Source: an uncultured Bacteroidales bacterium (GTDB lineage: Bacteria > Bacteroidota > Bacteroidia > Bacteroidales > Bacteroidaceae). Taken from it: 13,858 nucleotides of DNA. The stretch spans positions 1 to 13,858 of the forward strand of contig CALBKR010000111.1 in assembly GCA_937896105.1 (NCBI GenBank). Reading direction: 5' to 3'. This document shows, piece by piece, positions 1 to 7,730 of this stretch. Both the position numbers and the translations under genes were made by a program. The stretch's first letter is position 1. Each line of letters starts with the position of its first letter. The notes under the pieces were generated by a model that saw only the letters and a program-made list of their open reading frames with translations, was not told the origin of the DNA and searched no databases.

Positions 1-1330
1 GCTCCGGGTCGTAGAACTGTGCACAGCTCTCTGCCATTGCCTTCAGCGTCGGAGAGACCTTGTCGCTGAACACCACCTTTCCGTTGACCGTCACCGTAAT
101 GGGTTGCGAAAAGTCGAAAAGCCTTTCGCTCAAGTATATAGTGACATTGCCTTTTGTGGCAGGGGTGTAACTTTTGGAGAAGAACATAGGTATGTTGTAT
201 ATGAGCTGTGTAGTGGTGTATGTGACATTCTGCACAGTAAGGTCGATGCTGTTGCCCGAGATGCTCATCTCGTAGCAGCTGCGCTCTTCGTCGTTGTTGC
301 GCGATGTCTCGTTAACCTTTATGTTGTAGAAGCCGGTGCGGTGGCGACCGTACATATCATAATCCTCCCAGTAGAAATATGTGGGGTGTGCGTTACGGGT
401 ATGTTTCTTCAGCCAGGGAGTGGTTGTTTCGTAGTTTATGCTGTGTCCCATTCCGGGTACAAGCTCAATAAAATGCTTGTATAATCCCTGATGCTTCTTC
501 GACAGGCTGTCAATGGTGATGGCTGCGTTGTATGTCATTGCGTTGCGCGCGAAGCCGTAGTCAAGTTCGCCTGTACGCAACGAAAAGGCAATGTTGGCAA
601 GGTTCTCCATTGGTGCATTCTTCAGCGGTTCGCCACCAGCCATAGGACCAGCTCCGGCAAGGTAGTCGGCATAGAACGATGCCAGGCGCTGGCTGCCGTA
701 TCCTCCCTCTGAAATGCCATAGAAATATATTCTGTTTGCATCGATATTCTCGTTAAGGAATGCAAGGCGCAGCAGTTTCTCCCAAGCCCACTGTTTGCTT
801 TGTATTGCCCAGCGGTAGAGTTCGCCATACCCGTTAGGTATCTGTGGAATGAAATGCAATGATGGAGCATCATCATAACTGCTGCAAAGGCGGAATCCGG
901 CCTCCCACTCGTGCTTTTTGTCGCCAGAGCCGTGCATATAAAGGAATAATGGGTAGCCATTGTCGGGTTTCTCGCCCTTCTTTATGAAATAGTATGGCAT
1001 TAAGGCATTCTCCTCGAGGTTCTCGGGCAGTTTCCAATAGCCAGTGTCGCGTGGTTCGGTTGTGGCGAACGGTTCGTCAAGTTGTTCATCTTCGTTGGCA
1101 AGAACAGCATTACGCCAACATTGCCAAACTGCATTACGTGTCTCCTCGATTTCCTTGGGTCTTATCTTACGGTTGCCTTTGAAAGCAATATCCTCACCTA
1201 TGAGAACATTATTGAAATAGGTCGTAACCTTCTTTCTCTTGCACTTTGATATTGTCCCGGCATTGCTGTCGGTTACACTTCCTGCGATGGTTGCAATGGC
1301 TATTATTGCCGTAATTATTGTCCTGTTCAT
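1..1330 (-). CDS. Secreted alpha/beta-hydrolase, esterase-like (3' end off window)
   Basis: This is a continuous minus-strand frame of 443 codons from ATG at 1328-1330 with no stop before the left edge. The N-terminus (MNRT, then a hydrophobic run IITAIIAIATIAG) looks like a signal peptide, so the enzyme is probably exported. The hydrolase core is visible in order: an HGSG oxyanion-hole-type motif at residues 133-136, the nucleophile elbow GISEGG with Ser207, a candidate acid Asp257 in GELDYG, and His296 in GMGHS. This order fits a Ser-Asp-His alpha/beta-hydrolase of the PHB-depolymerase/feruloyl-esterase-like kind. About 120 residues follow the His and look beta-rich, possibly a C-terminal accessory domain. 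The substrate cannot be told from the sequence. The gene has its own promoter and is separated from the upstream C10 protease gene by a long palindrome, so it is probably transcribed alone. Only a short tail of the protein is likely missing. I am sure of the fold and less sure of the exact activity. Confidence 0.85.
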   Translation of the reverse strand, partial: MNRTIITAIIAIATIAGSVTDSNAGTISKCKRKKVTTYFNNVLIGEDIAFKGNRKIRPKEIEETRNAVWQCWRNAVLANEDEQLDEPFATTEPRDTGYWKLPENLEENALMPYYFIKKGEKPDNGYPLFLYMHGSGDKKHEWEAGFRLCSSYDDAPSLHFIPQIPNGYGELYRWAIQSKQWAWEKLLRLAFLNENIDANRIYFYGISEGGYGSQRLASFYADYLAGAGPMAGGEPLKNAPMENLANIAFSLRTGELDYGFARNAMTYNAAITIDSLSKKHQGLYKHFIELVPGMGHSINYETTTPWLKKHTRNAHPTYFYWEDYDMYGRHRTGFYNIKVNETSRNNDEERSCYEMSISGNSIDLTVQNVTYTTTQLIYNIPMFFSKSYTPATKGNVTIYLSERLFDFSQPITVTVNGKVVFSDKVSPTLKAMAESCAQFYDPE

Positions 1331-1352
1331 TGTTTTGAATTGATGTTGTACG

Positions 1353-1383
1353 CGAAATTAGCTTTTCGTTCCATACAAAACAA
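1353..1383 (-). promoter_or_regulatory. Bacteroidota-type promoter for the esterase gene
   Basis: On the minus strand, TTG (1383-1381) is followed after exactly 20 bases by TAATTTCG (1360-1353). This matches the Bacteroidota -7 consensus TAnnTTTG at all but one position. The predicted transcript start near 1346 leaves a leader of about 15 bases before the ATG at 1330, a length similar to the other promoters in this window. Confidence 0.55.
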
Positions 1384-1407
1384 TTTTTTGACAGATAAAA
1401 TGGTATA

Positions 1408-1454
1408 ATACTATGAAAACGGACAGGTTATTAACCTGTCCGTTTTCATAGTAT
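1408..1454. terminator. 23-bp perfect inverted repeat, likely terminator
   Basis: Bases 1408-1430 and 1432-1454 are perfect reverse complements around a single central base (1431). The RNA would form a very long hairpin with a small loop. It starts 12 bases past the stop codon of the C10 protease gene on the minus strand and is followed in that direction by AT-rich sequence (ATTATACCATTTTATC), not a clean U-run. It most likely ends the protease transcript and insulates the esterase promoter. Its symmetry would also allow a role as a protein-binding site. Confidence 0.65.
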
Positions 1455-1466
1455 GGTATCTGTGTA

Positions 1467-4409
1467 TCACTTTACCAACAGTTTGACTGTGGAGATTTCT
1501 CCGTCGATGCTCTGCACGGTAACAATGTATAGTCCTTTGCCAGTTGCTATTGTCGTGTCATAGCCATTGTATACCTCGCGTCCGTCGGCGCTGTAGATTG
1601 TAACCTTGGCGTTGCCGGCATCCGTTATCATAATGTATCCGTTGCCGCTTGATATTGTGGCATTGCCGGTGCTTTCAACCTTGTCAATGGCAGTTGCATC
1701 TCCTATCCAGAAATATCCGTTGCCGCTATATGCGAACGTGTTGTTCGACATATCGCCAAGTTTCTTCTTGTTGCTGTCGTAATATGTAATTGCTAATCTG
1801 TATTTTCCGAGCGGTGTGGTAGCCTTGCTGCTGCAAACGAATGTAACATTTGCTGTTCCGTCTTTCTTTACAGAGAATGGTACATACTCGCTTCGTACAT
1901 GATAGCTGAGTCCATAAGGAATATTCACGCGGGCATATCCTTCGAGGTCACCATTCAGGCAGCCTATCTGTGCCTCTACATTGAATGATTCTCCCTGGAC
2001 TACAACATCATCGCCACCGTTTATATCCATTATCTCCTTGATATAAGGTATGGTTTTGTTTGTCGCTGCTATATCAATTATGCAGGTAGCTGCCGACTGT
2101 CTCATTGCTTTCCATCCTTCTTCATCAAGCTGATAGAGCGATATTGTGTAGCTGCCGGGTTGCATAACCGGCAAATAGTCGGGCAAGTTGTACGATATAT
2201 CCACTTTGTCATCTTTTGCAAGCTCTTCGACGTGTTGTGTTGCCAGTATATAGTTCTTGCCTGTTGAGTTTTCCTTTGCAAAAATACCGATTCTGCCGGT
2301 GAAGGAGTTGTCCGATGTCGAGATATTCGTCACTGTGCCGGTGATGTTCATCTTCTCGCCATATGTTATTGCAGTAGCATTGAGGGCTGTGGCTGATAGA
2401 ACGACTCCGTCGGGCAGTGGGCTGATGGTAACTTCCTGGCTTCTGCCATCGATGGGGATGATGGCATTGCGATCGATTTCCATATCCTTTTCCAAATAGT
2501 AGTTGAGCGCATTGCAGATGAAAGTTATATAATATCGGCCATCCTCGGGGAAGATACTGCCTGTCTTGAACGTGGCAATAATTTCCTGGTTGTCATAAAT
2601 CTCGACCATAGCTGTCGCGTTGAAAAGCGTGTCGCTCTTGTACTCATTCTCCGAAACCATACGGTTCAATACAGGTGCAATAAGAACAAGCGAATTGCTT
2701 GTGTTCTGGTTTTCGAATGTAGCATCAAATGATATCGGGTCGCCCTTCATTGATGGGGTTTTGTGGTAAATGAGGCTGTTTACCTTGATGTCCGGCAGCG
2801 ACTTGCACAGCTTTACGCTTGTCGCTGTCACCTCGAGCGTAAGGTCGTTCTCGTTACCGCGTATCAGAACAAAATCCCCATCTTCGCTGCCATCCGAATA
2901 GTAGAACCTTACTTTATATGTCCCCTCTTCGAGATAGAAATCGCCATCAGGGTTATTGTTTATTTCCATTCCGATGATATAATAGCCGTCGGTCTGCTCG
3001 TTTATTCCAAGTTCTATCAAGTCGTCGCTGCTGTTGAGCGTTGCACCGGAATATATTTCGCCATCTTTCTCAAACATCATTGCAAGCTGCATATTCGATG
3101 CAGAGTGTGACAGGTTTATAAGTGCAAATGCAACACGTATGTTCGCAGTGTTGTTCTTGAATGTACCATTGTACTCGTCTATTATCCGGTAATCCTCGCC
3201 TTTGTCTGGGTCGGTATCGGGGTCGAGTATAAGCTGCGACCATATTGTTGGTGCTCCGTTGGCATCTGCCTCATCATTGGTGCGCGGACGTATGTTGGCA
3301 ATGATAGACTGCCCAACATTGTAGCGGTCTTCACCGCCGCCGATGCCTGCACCGCCGGGAGCCATTGATGTTATATCGAAATAACCGTCATATGCTCCTC
3401 CCCATCCCCAGTTGATGTGCAGATATCCGCTTGCGTTGATGCCGTCGCAAACGAAGGCATGTCCCGAACTGAAATTCTGTCCGTAACCGGCATACACAAG
3501 AGGTTGGCGGGCGTTGAGGTTGTCCATAATAAGTGCAATGTACTCCTCGTCGCTGTATTCTCTTCTGTTGGCAACGACTATGTCGGGTGAGTATTTGAAT
3601 ATGTTTACCAGCGCCTGCGCTGCATCTATAGATGTACTTCCTGTACCTGAGAGTGCGTAGTTGCTTTGTATAGCCTTGCCGACATCGGACATCAGCAATG
3701 CAACAGCATCCGATTCAGTTGCGGTGTATCCGCCGGAATAGCTGTCGAGCATACTTGTCCAATTATATTTATGGCTTGTTGTGTTAACGATTTCCTCCTT
3801 TTGGGTTATATTGTTGTACCAGGTTATGTTCTTGGATGGCTTTTCGGGCCAGTTGTGGAATTTCATAACCTGTGCCATAGCTGTAGCTGTACAGCCGGTA
3901 GGTGCCGGTGTGCCGTTTATGATGGGGCACATATTATTGTATGGCGCGTTCTGGTTCCAGGTTGTGGTGAGCAACGGTTCAATATCTACACCTGTCGGTG
4001 CTGCTGTGCACTGTACAGGTTCAACGATGCCGTTGCGTACATCATCGACATACATATCGTACACATTGAGCAGGTCGCACAGCGCTGTAGGCATCTCGCC
4101 GGCCGTGCCGCTTGTAGAGTAGCCGATGACGGGTGTCAGTGCATCGTCGCCAGAAATAATAATAAATCCTTGCTCATTTTCCGGTGCGAACACGTAAAAT
4201 CCGGGGTTCTTCTTGTCGGCCTTGATGCGGCTGCCTGCCTTTGCCATTCTGGCACGTGGAACCTGTTTAAGGGTTGTCTTTGCTGTGCCGGTTGTGCTGT
4301 TCCAAACATCGTTTGCTATCTCAAAGGCCTTTTCGGGGTCGATGGGGCCTGCGAAAACTGTCGTTGACAGCAATAGTAGAGAGAGTAAAAATGTAGTAGT
4401 TCTTTTCAT
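1467..4409 (-). CDS. Secreted C10-family (streptopain-like) cysteine protease with T9SS sorting tail
   Basis: The 980-residue protein starts with a clear signal peptide (MKRTTTFLLS..., probable cleavage after VFA at residue 20). Residues 21 to about 135 look like the Spi-type inhibitory propeptide of C10 peptidases (EKAFEIANDVW, then GFIIISGDD near residue 81). The catalytic domain follows at about 140-375: the nucleophile is Cys173 in PTGCTATAMAQVM, the general base His317 in SGHAFVCDG, and the conserved INWGWGG lies at 332-338. All expected active-site residues are present. Residues from about 430 to 900 are a series of beta-rich Ig/CARDB-like repeats (for example PDIKVNSLIY and the module after GVVLSATALN). 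The last 72 residues, from DKVES to the end KLLVK, resemble a type A Por (type IX) secretion sorting domain, which would send the protein across the outer membrane. The family includes SpeB and interpain-type enzymes that degrade host proteins. The gene is monocistronic, with a good promoter upstream and a palindrome downstream. Confidence 0.93.
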   Translation of the reverse strand: MKRTTTFLLSLLLLSTTVFAGPIDPEKAFEIANDVWNSTTGTAKTTLKQVPRARMAKAGSRIKADKKNPGFYVFAPENEQGFIIISGDDALTPVIGYSTSGTAGEMPTALCDLLNVYDMYVDDVRNGIVEPVQCTAAPTGVDIEPLLTTTWNQNAPYNNMCPIINGTPAPTGCTATAMAQVMKFHNWPEKPSKNITWYNNITQKEEIVNTTSHKYNWTSMLDSYSGGYTATESDAVALLMSDVGKAIQSNYALSGTGSTSIDAAQALVNIFKYSPDIVVANRREYSDEEYIALIMDNLNARQPLVYAGYGQNFSSGHAFVCDGINASGYLHINWGWGGAYDGYFDITSMAPGGAGIGGGEDRYNVGQSIIANIRPRTNDEADANGAPTIWSQLILDPDTDPDKGEDYRIIDEYNGTFKNNTANIRVAFALINLSHSASNMQLAMMFEKDGEIYSGATLNSSDDLIELGINEQTDGYYIIGMEINNNPDGDFYLEEGTYKVRFYYSDGSEDGDFVLIRGNENDLTLEVTATSVKLCKSLPDIKVNSLIYHKTPSMKGDPISFDATFENQNTSNSLVLIAPVLNRMVSENEYKSDTLFNATAMVEIYDNQEIIATFKTGSIFPEDGRYYITFICNALNYYLEKDMEIDRNAIIPIDGRSQEVTISPLPDGVVLSATALNATAITYGEKMNITGTVTNISTSDNSFTGRIGIFAKENSTGKNYILATQHVEELAKDDKVDISYNLPDYLPVMQPGSYTISLYQLDEEGWKAMRQSAATCIIDIAATNKTIPYIKEIMDINGGDDVVVQGESFNVEAQIGCLNGDLEGYARVNIPYGLSYHVRSEYVPFSVKKDGTANVTFVCSSKATTPLGKYRLAITYYDSNKKKLGDMSNNTFAYSGNGYFWIGDATAIDKVESTGNATISSGNGYIMITDAGNAKVTIYSADGREVYNGYDTTIATGKGLYIVTVQSIDGEISTVKLLVK

Positions 4410-4438
4410 TTTTATGTCGTTTAGGTAATGATTTTGCG

Positions 4439-4470
4439 CAAAAATATCATTTATGGTTTATGTTTCCAAA
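4439..4470 (-). promoter_or_regulatory. Bacteroidota-type promoter for the C10 protease gene
   Basis: On the minus strand TTTG (4470-4467) is followed after exactly 20 bases by TATTTTTG (4446-4439), a full match to TTTG-N20-TAnnTTTG. The predicted start is near 4432, giving a leader of about 22 bases to the ATG at 4409. This is the best promoter match in the window. Confidence 0.7.
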
Positions 4471-4585
4471 CATTTGCAGACATTTTGTATCATTTTATGT
4501 AAATAGGTACCGCAATAGGTTAAAAAATATGGCTCTTTAACAAAAATGTATAGTGCTTTTCCTGTGTTTTAACAATTTGTTGCTA

Positions 4586-4616
4586 TTTATTCACCGGTAG
4601 ATTTCTTATAATTTTG
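4586..4616 (+). promoter_or_regulatory. Promoter for the TonB-dependent receptor gene
   Basis: TAATTTTG at 4609-4616 is a perfect TAnnTTTG -7 element. Upstream, TTTA at 4586-4589 lies 19 bases away and matches three of the four bases of the -33 element. The predicted transcript starts near 4623, leaving about 18 bases before the ATG at 4641. I saw no Fur-box-like or other obvious operator in the 230-base divergent region. Confidence 0.5.
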
Positions 4617-4640
4617 CGCCGGAAATAAAGAAAACATTAT

Positions 4641-6941
4641 ATGAGACGAATTTTACTATTTTTTCTGGCCTCTTTCTTTACGTTGGCTATGTATGCCGTC
4701 AATGAATCCAATATAAAAGAGGGTAACAAAATCTCCGGGCACATAATAGAGGATGGTACCGAGGAGAACATTGCCTTTGCAGCGGTGCTTATCGTTGAGA
4801 CCGGCGAGGGCACGACAAGTAATGAAGAGGGTCAGTTCGTGTTCAGTAACCTTACTCCGGGTACATACAATCTGCGTGTGACGGCTATGGGCTACGAGAC
4901 AATGACAAAAGAGGTTGTGGTGAACAGGGATTATACGGCTGTGGTGCACTTCAAGCTTAAGGCCGATAATTTTATGATAGACGAGGTCGTAGTGTCGGCC
5001 AACCGCAACGAAATAAGTCGCAAGGATGCTCCTGTAGTTGTATCGGTAGCAGCGTTGCCGCTTTTTGAGGCAGTGAACTCGGTAGACCTTGCAAAGAGCC
5101 TCAACTATGTAACAGGCTTGCGTGTGGAGAACAACTGTCAGAACTGCGGCTTTCCACAGGTGCGCATAAACGGCCTTGAGGGTCCCTATTCACAGGTGCT
5201 CATCAACAGCCGCCCCATCGTGAGCGCCTTGAGCGGTGTCTATGGTCTGGAACAGATACCTGTTAATATGATTGAGCGTGTCGAGGTGGTACGTGGCGGT
5301 GGTTCGGCACTGTTCGGCGCCAATGCTGTCGGTGGAACGGTGAACATCATTACCAAGGACCCGGTGAGCAACTCATTCTCCCTGACAAGCAATTTCGCCG
5401 GTTATGGCGGCACATCGTGGGAGCAGAGCGTGGGTGCGAATGCATCGCTTGTCTCGCCCGATAATATGTATGGCATTGCAGTATATGCGAATTACCGTAA
5501 CCGTAATCCATACGACCACGATGGCGACGGCTTCTCGGAGTTGGGAAAGATAAACCTCAACACCTTCGGTCTGCGTACATATTACCGTCCTGTGCATAAC
5601 GGCCGCCTGAGTCTTGAGTATCATACTACCAATGAGCTGCGTCGTGGCGGTAACCGTTTCGATTTCGAGCCGCACGAGAGTGATATCACCGAACAGACCA
5701 AGCACGTGATAAACAGCGGTGGCATCTCGTACGACCAAGGTTGGCGCGGATACAAGCACAAACTGTCAGTCTTCGCATCGGTGCAGCACACCGACCGCAA
5801 CAGCTACTATGGTGCGCAGCGCGACCCTAATGCCTATGGCAAGACCAATGACCTCACTTGGGTTGCCGGTGCCACATATACCTGGCAGATAACCAAGTGC
5901 TTCTTCTCCCCTGCGACATTTATGGCCGGTATCGAATACCAGGAGAACAGGCTGCACGATGTTATGACTGGTTACAACCGCGATATGCGTCAGGATGTGC
6001 GCATTGGTAGTGCCTTTGTGCAGAACGAGTGGAATATGCGCTATTTCTCTATTCTTGCAGGATTACGAATGGACAAGCATAACCTTATAGACAAGCCTAT
6101 CTTCAGTCCACGCGTAAATCTTCTGTATAAGCCTTTCAGTGATTTGCAGGCGCGATTGACCTACTCGACCGGTTTCCGTGCTCCGCAAGCATATGACGAG
6201 GATTTGCACGTTACGGCTGTCGGCGGTGAGGGTGTGCAGATTGAGCTTGCCGATAATCTTAAGGAGGAGCGCTCGAACAGTTTCAGCGGTTCGGTCGACT
6301 GGACAACACGTTTCGGTCACTGGCAGGCAAACGTGCTCGTCGAGGGCTTTTACACCGACCTGAACAACGTCTTTGTGCTCGAGGATGTGGGTGTGAATGC
6401 CGACGGTCACGCCATAAAGGAGCGTCGCAACGGTGCAGGAGCACGAGTGTATGGCGCGAACATCGATGCAAAGATTGCCCACGGCAAGGAGATATCCTTC
6501 CAGCTCGGCTTCACGGCACAGCGCAGCCTCTACAAGCAGGCAGAGGTGTGGACAGAGGTGAATGGCGAGGAGCTGACAACAAAGCGTATGATGCGTACCC
6601 CCGATTACTATGGCTACTTGACAATAATGTCGTCGCCTGTGAAGAATCTCGACCTCTCCCTTTCCGGGACATATACAGGCTCTATGATTGTGCCTCACTA
6701 TGCAGGTTACATCGATGCCGACCGTATGGAAACTACCCCTGATTTCTTTGACGTAAACTTCAAGGCGGGCTACACATTTATCTTGCACGACCATATTAAT
6801 CTCCAGCTCAACGCCGGCGTGCAGAATATCTTCAACAGTTTCCAGCGCGACCTCGACAAGGGCGAGTTCCGCGACTCGGGATATTTCTATGGCCCAACGC
6901 AACCGCGAACCTATTTTATCGGCGTGAAGATAACACGTTGA
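4641..6941 (+). CDS. TonB-dependent outer-membrane receptor
   Basis: This 766-residue protein has a signal peptide (MRRILLFFLASFFTLAMYA). Residues 31-107 are a carboxypeptidase-regulatory-like beta-sandwich (ISGHIIEDGTEENIAFAAV, then GTYNLRVTAMGYETM). A TonB-box-like segment DEVVVSANR sits at 114-122. The plug domain, about 125-240, has the typical RVEVVRGGGSALFGANAVGG and VNIITKDP. The remainder is a 22-strand-type barrel ending in TYFIGVKITR, about normal length for a family member without a SusD partner. The receptor imports a ligand too large for porins, using energy from TonB-ExbBD. No SusD-like gene is adjacent, which argues against a polysaccharide-uptake SusC and favours iron/haem, cobalamin or metal uptake. 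The plug contains NCQNCGF with Cys166 and Cys169. The ligand cannot be assigned from this window. The gene looks monocistronic. Confidence 0.93.
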   Translation: MRRILLFFLASFFTLAMYAVNESNIKEGNKISGHIIEDGTEENIAFAAVLIVETGEGTTSNEEGQFVFSNLTPGTYNLRVTAMGYETMTKEVVVNRDYTAVVHFKLKADNFMIDEVVVSANRNEISRKDAPVVVSVAALPLFEAVNSVDLAKSLNYVTGLRVENNCQNCGFPQVRINGLEGPYSQVLINSRPIVSALSGVYGLEQIPVNMIERVEVVRGGGSALFGANAVGGTVNIITKDPVSNSFSLTSNFAGYGGTSWEQSVGANASLVSPDNMYGIAVYANYRNRNPYDHDGDGFSELGKINLNTFGLRTYYRPVHNGRLSLEYHTTNELRRGGNRFDFEPHESDITEQTKHVINSGGISYDQGWRGYKHKLSVFASVQHTDRNSYYGAQRDPNAYGKTNDLTWVAGATYTWQITKCFFSPATFMAGIEYQENRLHDVMTGYNRDMRQDVRIGSAFVQNEWNMRYFSILAGLRMDKHNLIDKPIFSPRVNLLYKPFSDLQARLTYSTGFRAPQAYDEDLHVTAVGGEGVQIELADNLKEERSNSFSGSVDWTTRFGHWQANVLVEGFYTDLNNVFVLEDVGVNADGHAIKERRNGAGARVYGANIDAKIAHGKEISFQLGFTAQRSLYKQAEVWTEVNGEELTTKRMMRTPDYYGYLTIMSSPVKNLDLSLSGTYTGSMIVPHYAGYIDADRMETTPDFFDVNFKAGYTFILHDHINLQLNAGVQNIFNSFQRDLDKGEFRDSGYFYGPTQPRTYFIGVKITR

Positions 6942-6962
6942 TATAATATTCTAATTTATATG

Positions 6963-7007
6963 GCACTCCTTTCTGCCTGCAATGGAAGGGAGTGCTTGTT
7001 TTTTTTT
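6963..7007 (+). terminator. Intrinsic terminator of the TonB-dependent receptor gene
   Basis: The stem pairs 6963-6974 (GCACTCCTTTCT) with 6984-6995 (GGAAGGGAGTGC), with two G-U pairs. The loop is nine bases, and a T-rich run TTGTTTTTTTTT (6996-7007) follows immediately. It starts 21 bases after the receptor stop codon and is a textbook Rho-independent terminator. Confidence 0.88.
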
Positions 7008-7026
7008 GAATATCGTTGTATCTTCG
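6996..7026 (+). promoter_or_regulatory. Promoter for engB, overlapping the upstream terminator
   Basis: TTG at 6996-6998 is followed after 20 bases by TATCTTCG at 7019-7026, one mismatch from TAnnTTTG. The predicted start is near 7033, about 17 bases before the ATG at 7050. The -33 element lies inside the T-tract of the receptor gene terminator, so the two signals share sequence. Confidence 0.5.
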
Positions 7027-7049
7027 CACTCGAAAAACTGTCAGAAAAG

Positions 7050-7655
7050 ATGAGTACACCGCTTGTAAAGAGTGCACGCTTTGTAATAAGCAACACCGAT
7101 ATAAGAAAGTGCCCCCAGGATGGCAAGCCAGAGTATGCTTTCATCGGGCGCTCCAATGTGGGCAAGTCGAGCCTTATAAATATGCTAACGAACCAGAAAA
7201 AACTTGCTATGACATCGGCAACTCCGGGCAAGACACTCCTTATAAACCATTATCTCATCAATGGCGAGTGGTATCTTGTCGACCTGCCGGGCTATGGATA
7301 TGCCAAGCGCAGCAAGTCGCAGAACCAGCAGCTCGAACAGATAATATCGAGCTATGTGTTGGGGCGTGAGCAGATGACCCTGCTGTTCGTGCTCATCGAC
7401 TGCCGTCACGAGCCGCAGAAGATAGACCTGGAATTCTTCCAATGGCTCGGCGAGAACGGCGTGCCGTTCTCGATAATCTTTACCAAAGCCGATAAAGTGA
7501 CAAAGACAACTCTTGCAAGCAATGTGGCTGCATACAAGACCCGTCTGCTCGAGGAGTGGGAGGAACTGCCGCCGGTGTTCATAACATCGTCCGACAATGG
7601 TCTTGGCCGCGAAGAGGTTCTGCAATATATCAATGATGTAAATGCAACAATATAA
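7050..7655 (+). CDS. engB: Ribosome biogenesis GTP-binding protein EngB (YihA/YsxC)
   Basis: EngB is an essential Era/TrmE-class GTPase that acts in assembly of the large ribosomal subunit in the cytoplasm. With the ATG at 7050 the protein has 201 residues, the usual family length. It contains GRSNVGKS (G1, residues 33-40), a Thr-containing switch I region in TPGKT (58-62), DLPGYG (G3, 78-83), TKAD (G4, 145-148) and ITSS (G5, 178-181). A longer frame opens at 6960, but its extra 30 residues would be encoded across the terminator hairpin and the -7 element, and [15 protein letters not shown] matches the family N-terminus, so I chose 7050. The gene stands between the receptor terminator and the lipoprotein gene. 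No terminator is visible in the 75 bases after it, so some read-through into the next gene is possible. Confidence 0.96.
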   Translation: MSTPLVKSARFVISNTDIRKCPQDGKPEYAFIGRSNVGKSSLINMLTNQKKLAMTSATPGKTLLINHYLINGEWYLVDLPGYGYAKRSKSQNQQLEQIISSYVLGREQMTLLFVLIDCRHEPQKIDLEFFQWLGENGVPFSIIFTKADKVTKTTLASNVAAYKTRLLEEWEELPPVFITSSDNGLGREEVLQYINDVNATI

Positions 7656-7668
7656 GAAACAGTTATCC

Positions 7669-7700
7669 TTTCTCTGTATTGCAATTGCCCTGTATACTTG
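7669..7700 (+). promoter_or_regulatory. Possible weak promoter for the thioredoxin-fold lipoprotein gene
   Basis: TATACTTG at 7693-7700 matches TAnnTTTG at all but one position. TTTC at 7669-7672 is 20 bases upstream and matches three of four -33 bases. The start would be near 7707, 24 bases before the ATG at 7731. The match is modest, and the gene could instead be co-transcribed with engB. Confidence 0.35.
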
Positions 7701-7730
7701 ATTGGTTTGAATAGAAAAAGCTCCGATATT

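Noticed and set aside
3666..4367. 233-codon plus-strand frame opposite the C10 protease propeptide and catalytic domain
   Set aside because: It is Cys- and Val-rich, without domain or signal, and lies opposite the conserved catalytic motifs. It is a shadow frame.
6063..6902. 279-codon open frame on the minus strand inside the TonB-dependent receptor gene
   Set aside because: It is antisense to well-conserved barrel sequence, gives a Cys/His/Val-rich protein without recognisable domains, and is explained by the codon usage of the real gene.
6960..7049. N-terminal extension of EngB from an ATG at 6960
   Set aside because: The extra 30 codons span the receptor terminator hairpin and the engB -7 element, and the residues do not resemble the EngB family.
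7698..7730. Earlier start for the thioredoxin-fold lipoprotein
   Set aside because: It would place 11 residues (MIGLNRKSSDI) before a complete lipoprotein signal peptide that starts with MKK at 7731. The ATG at 7698 also overlaps the possible -7 element.
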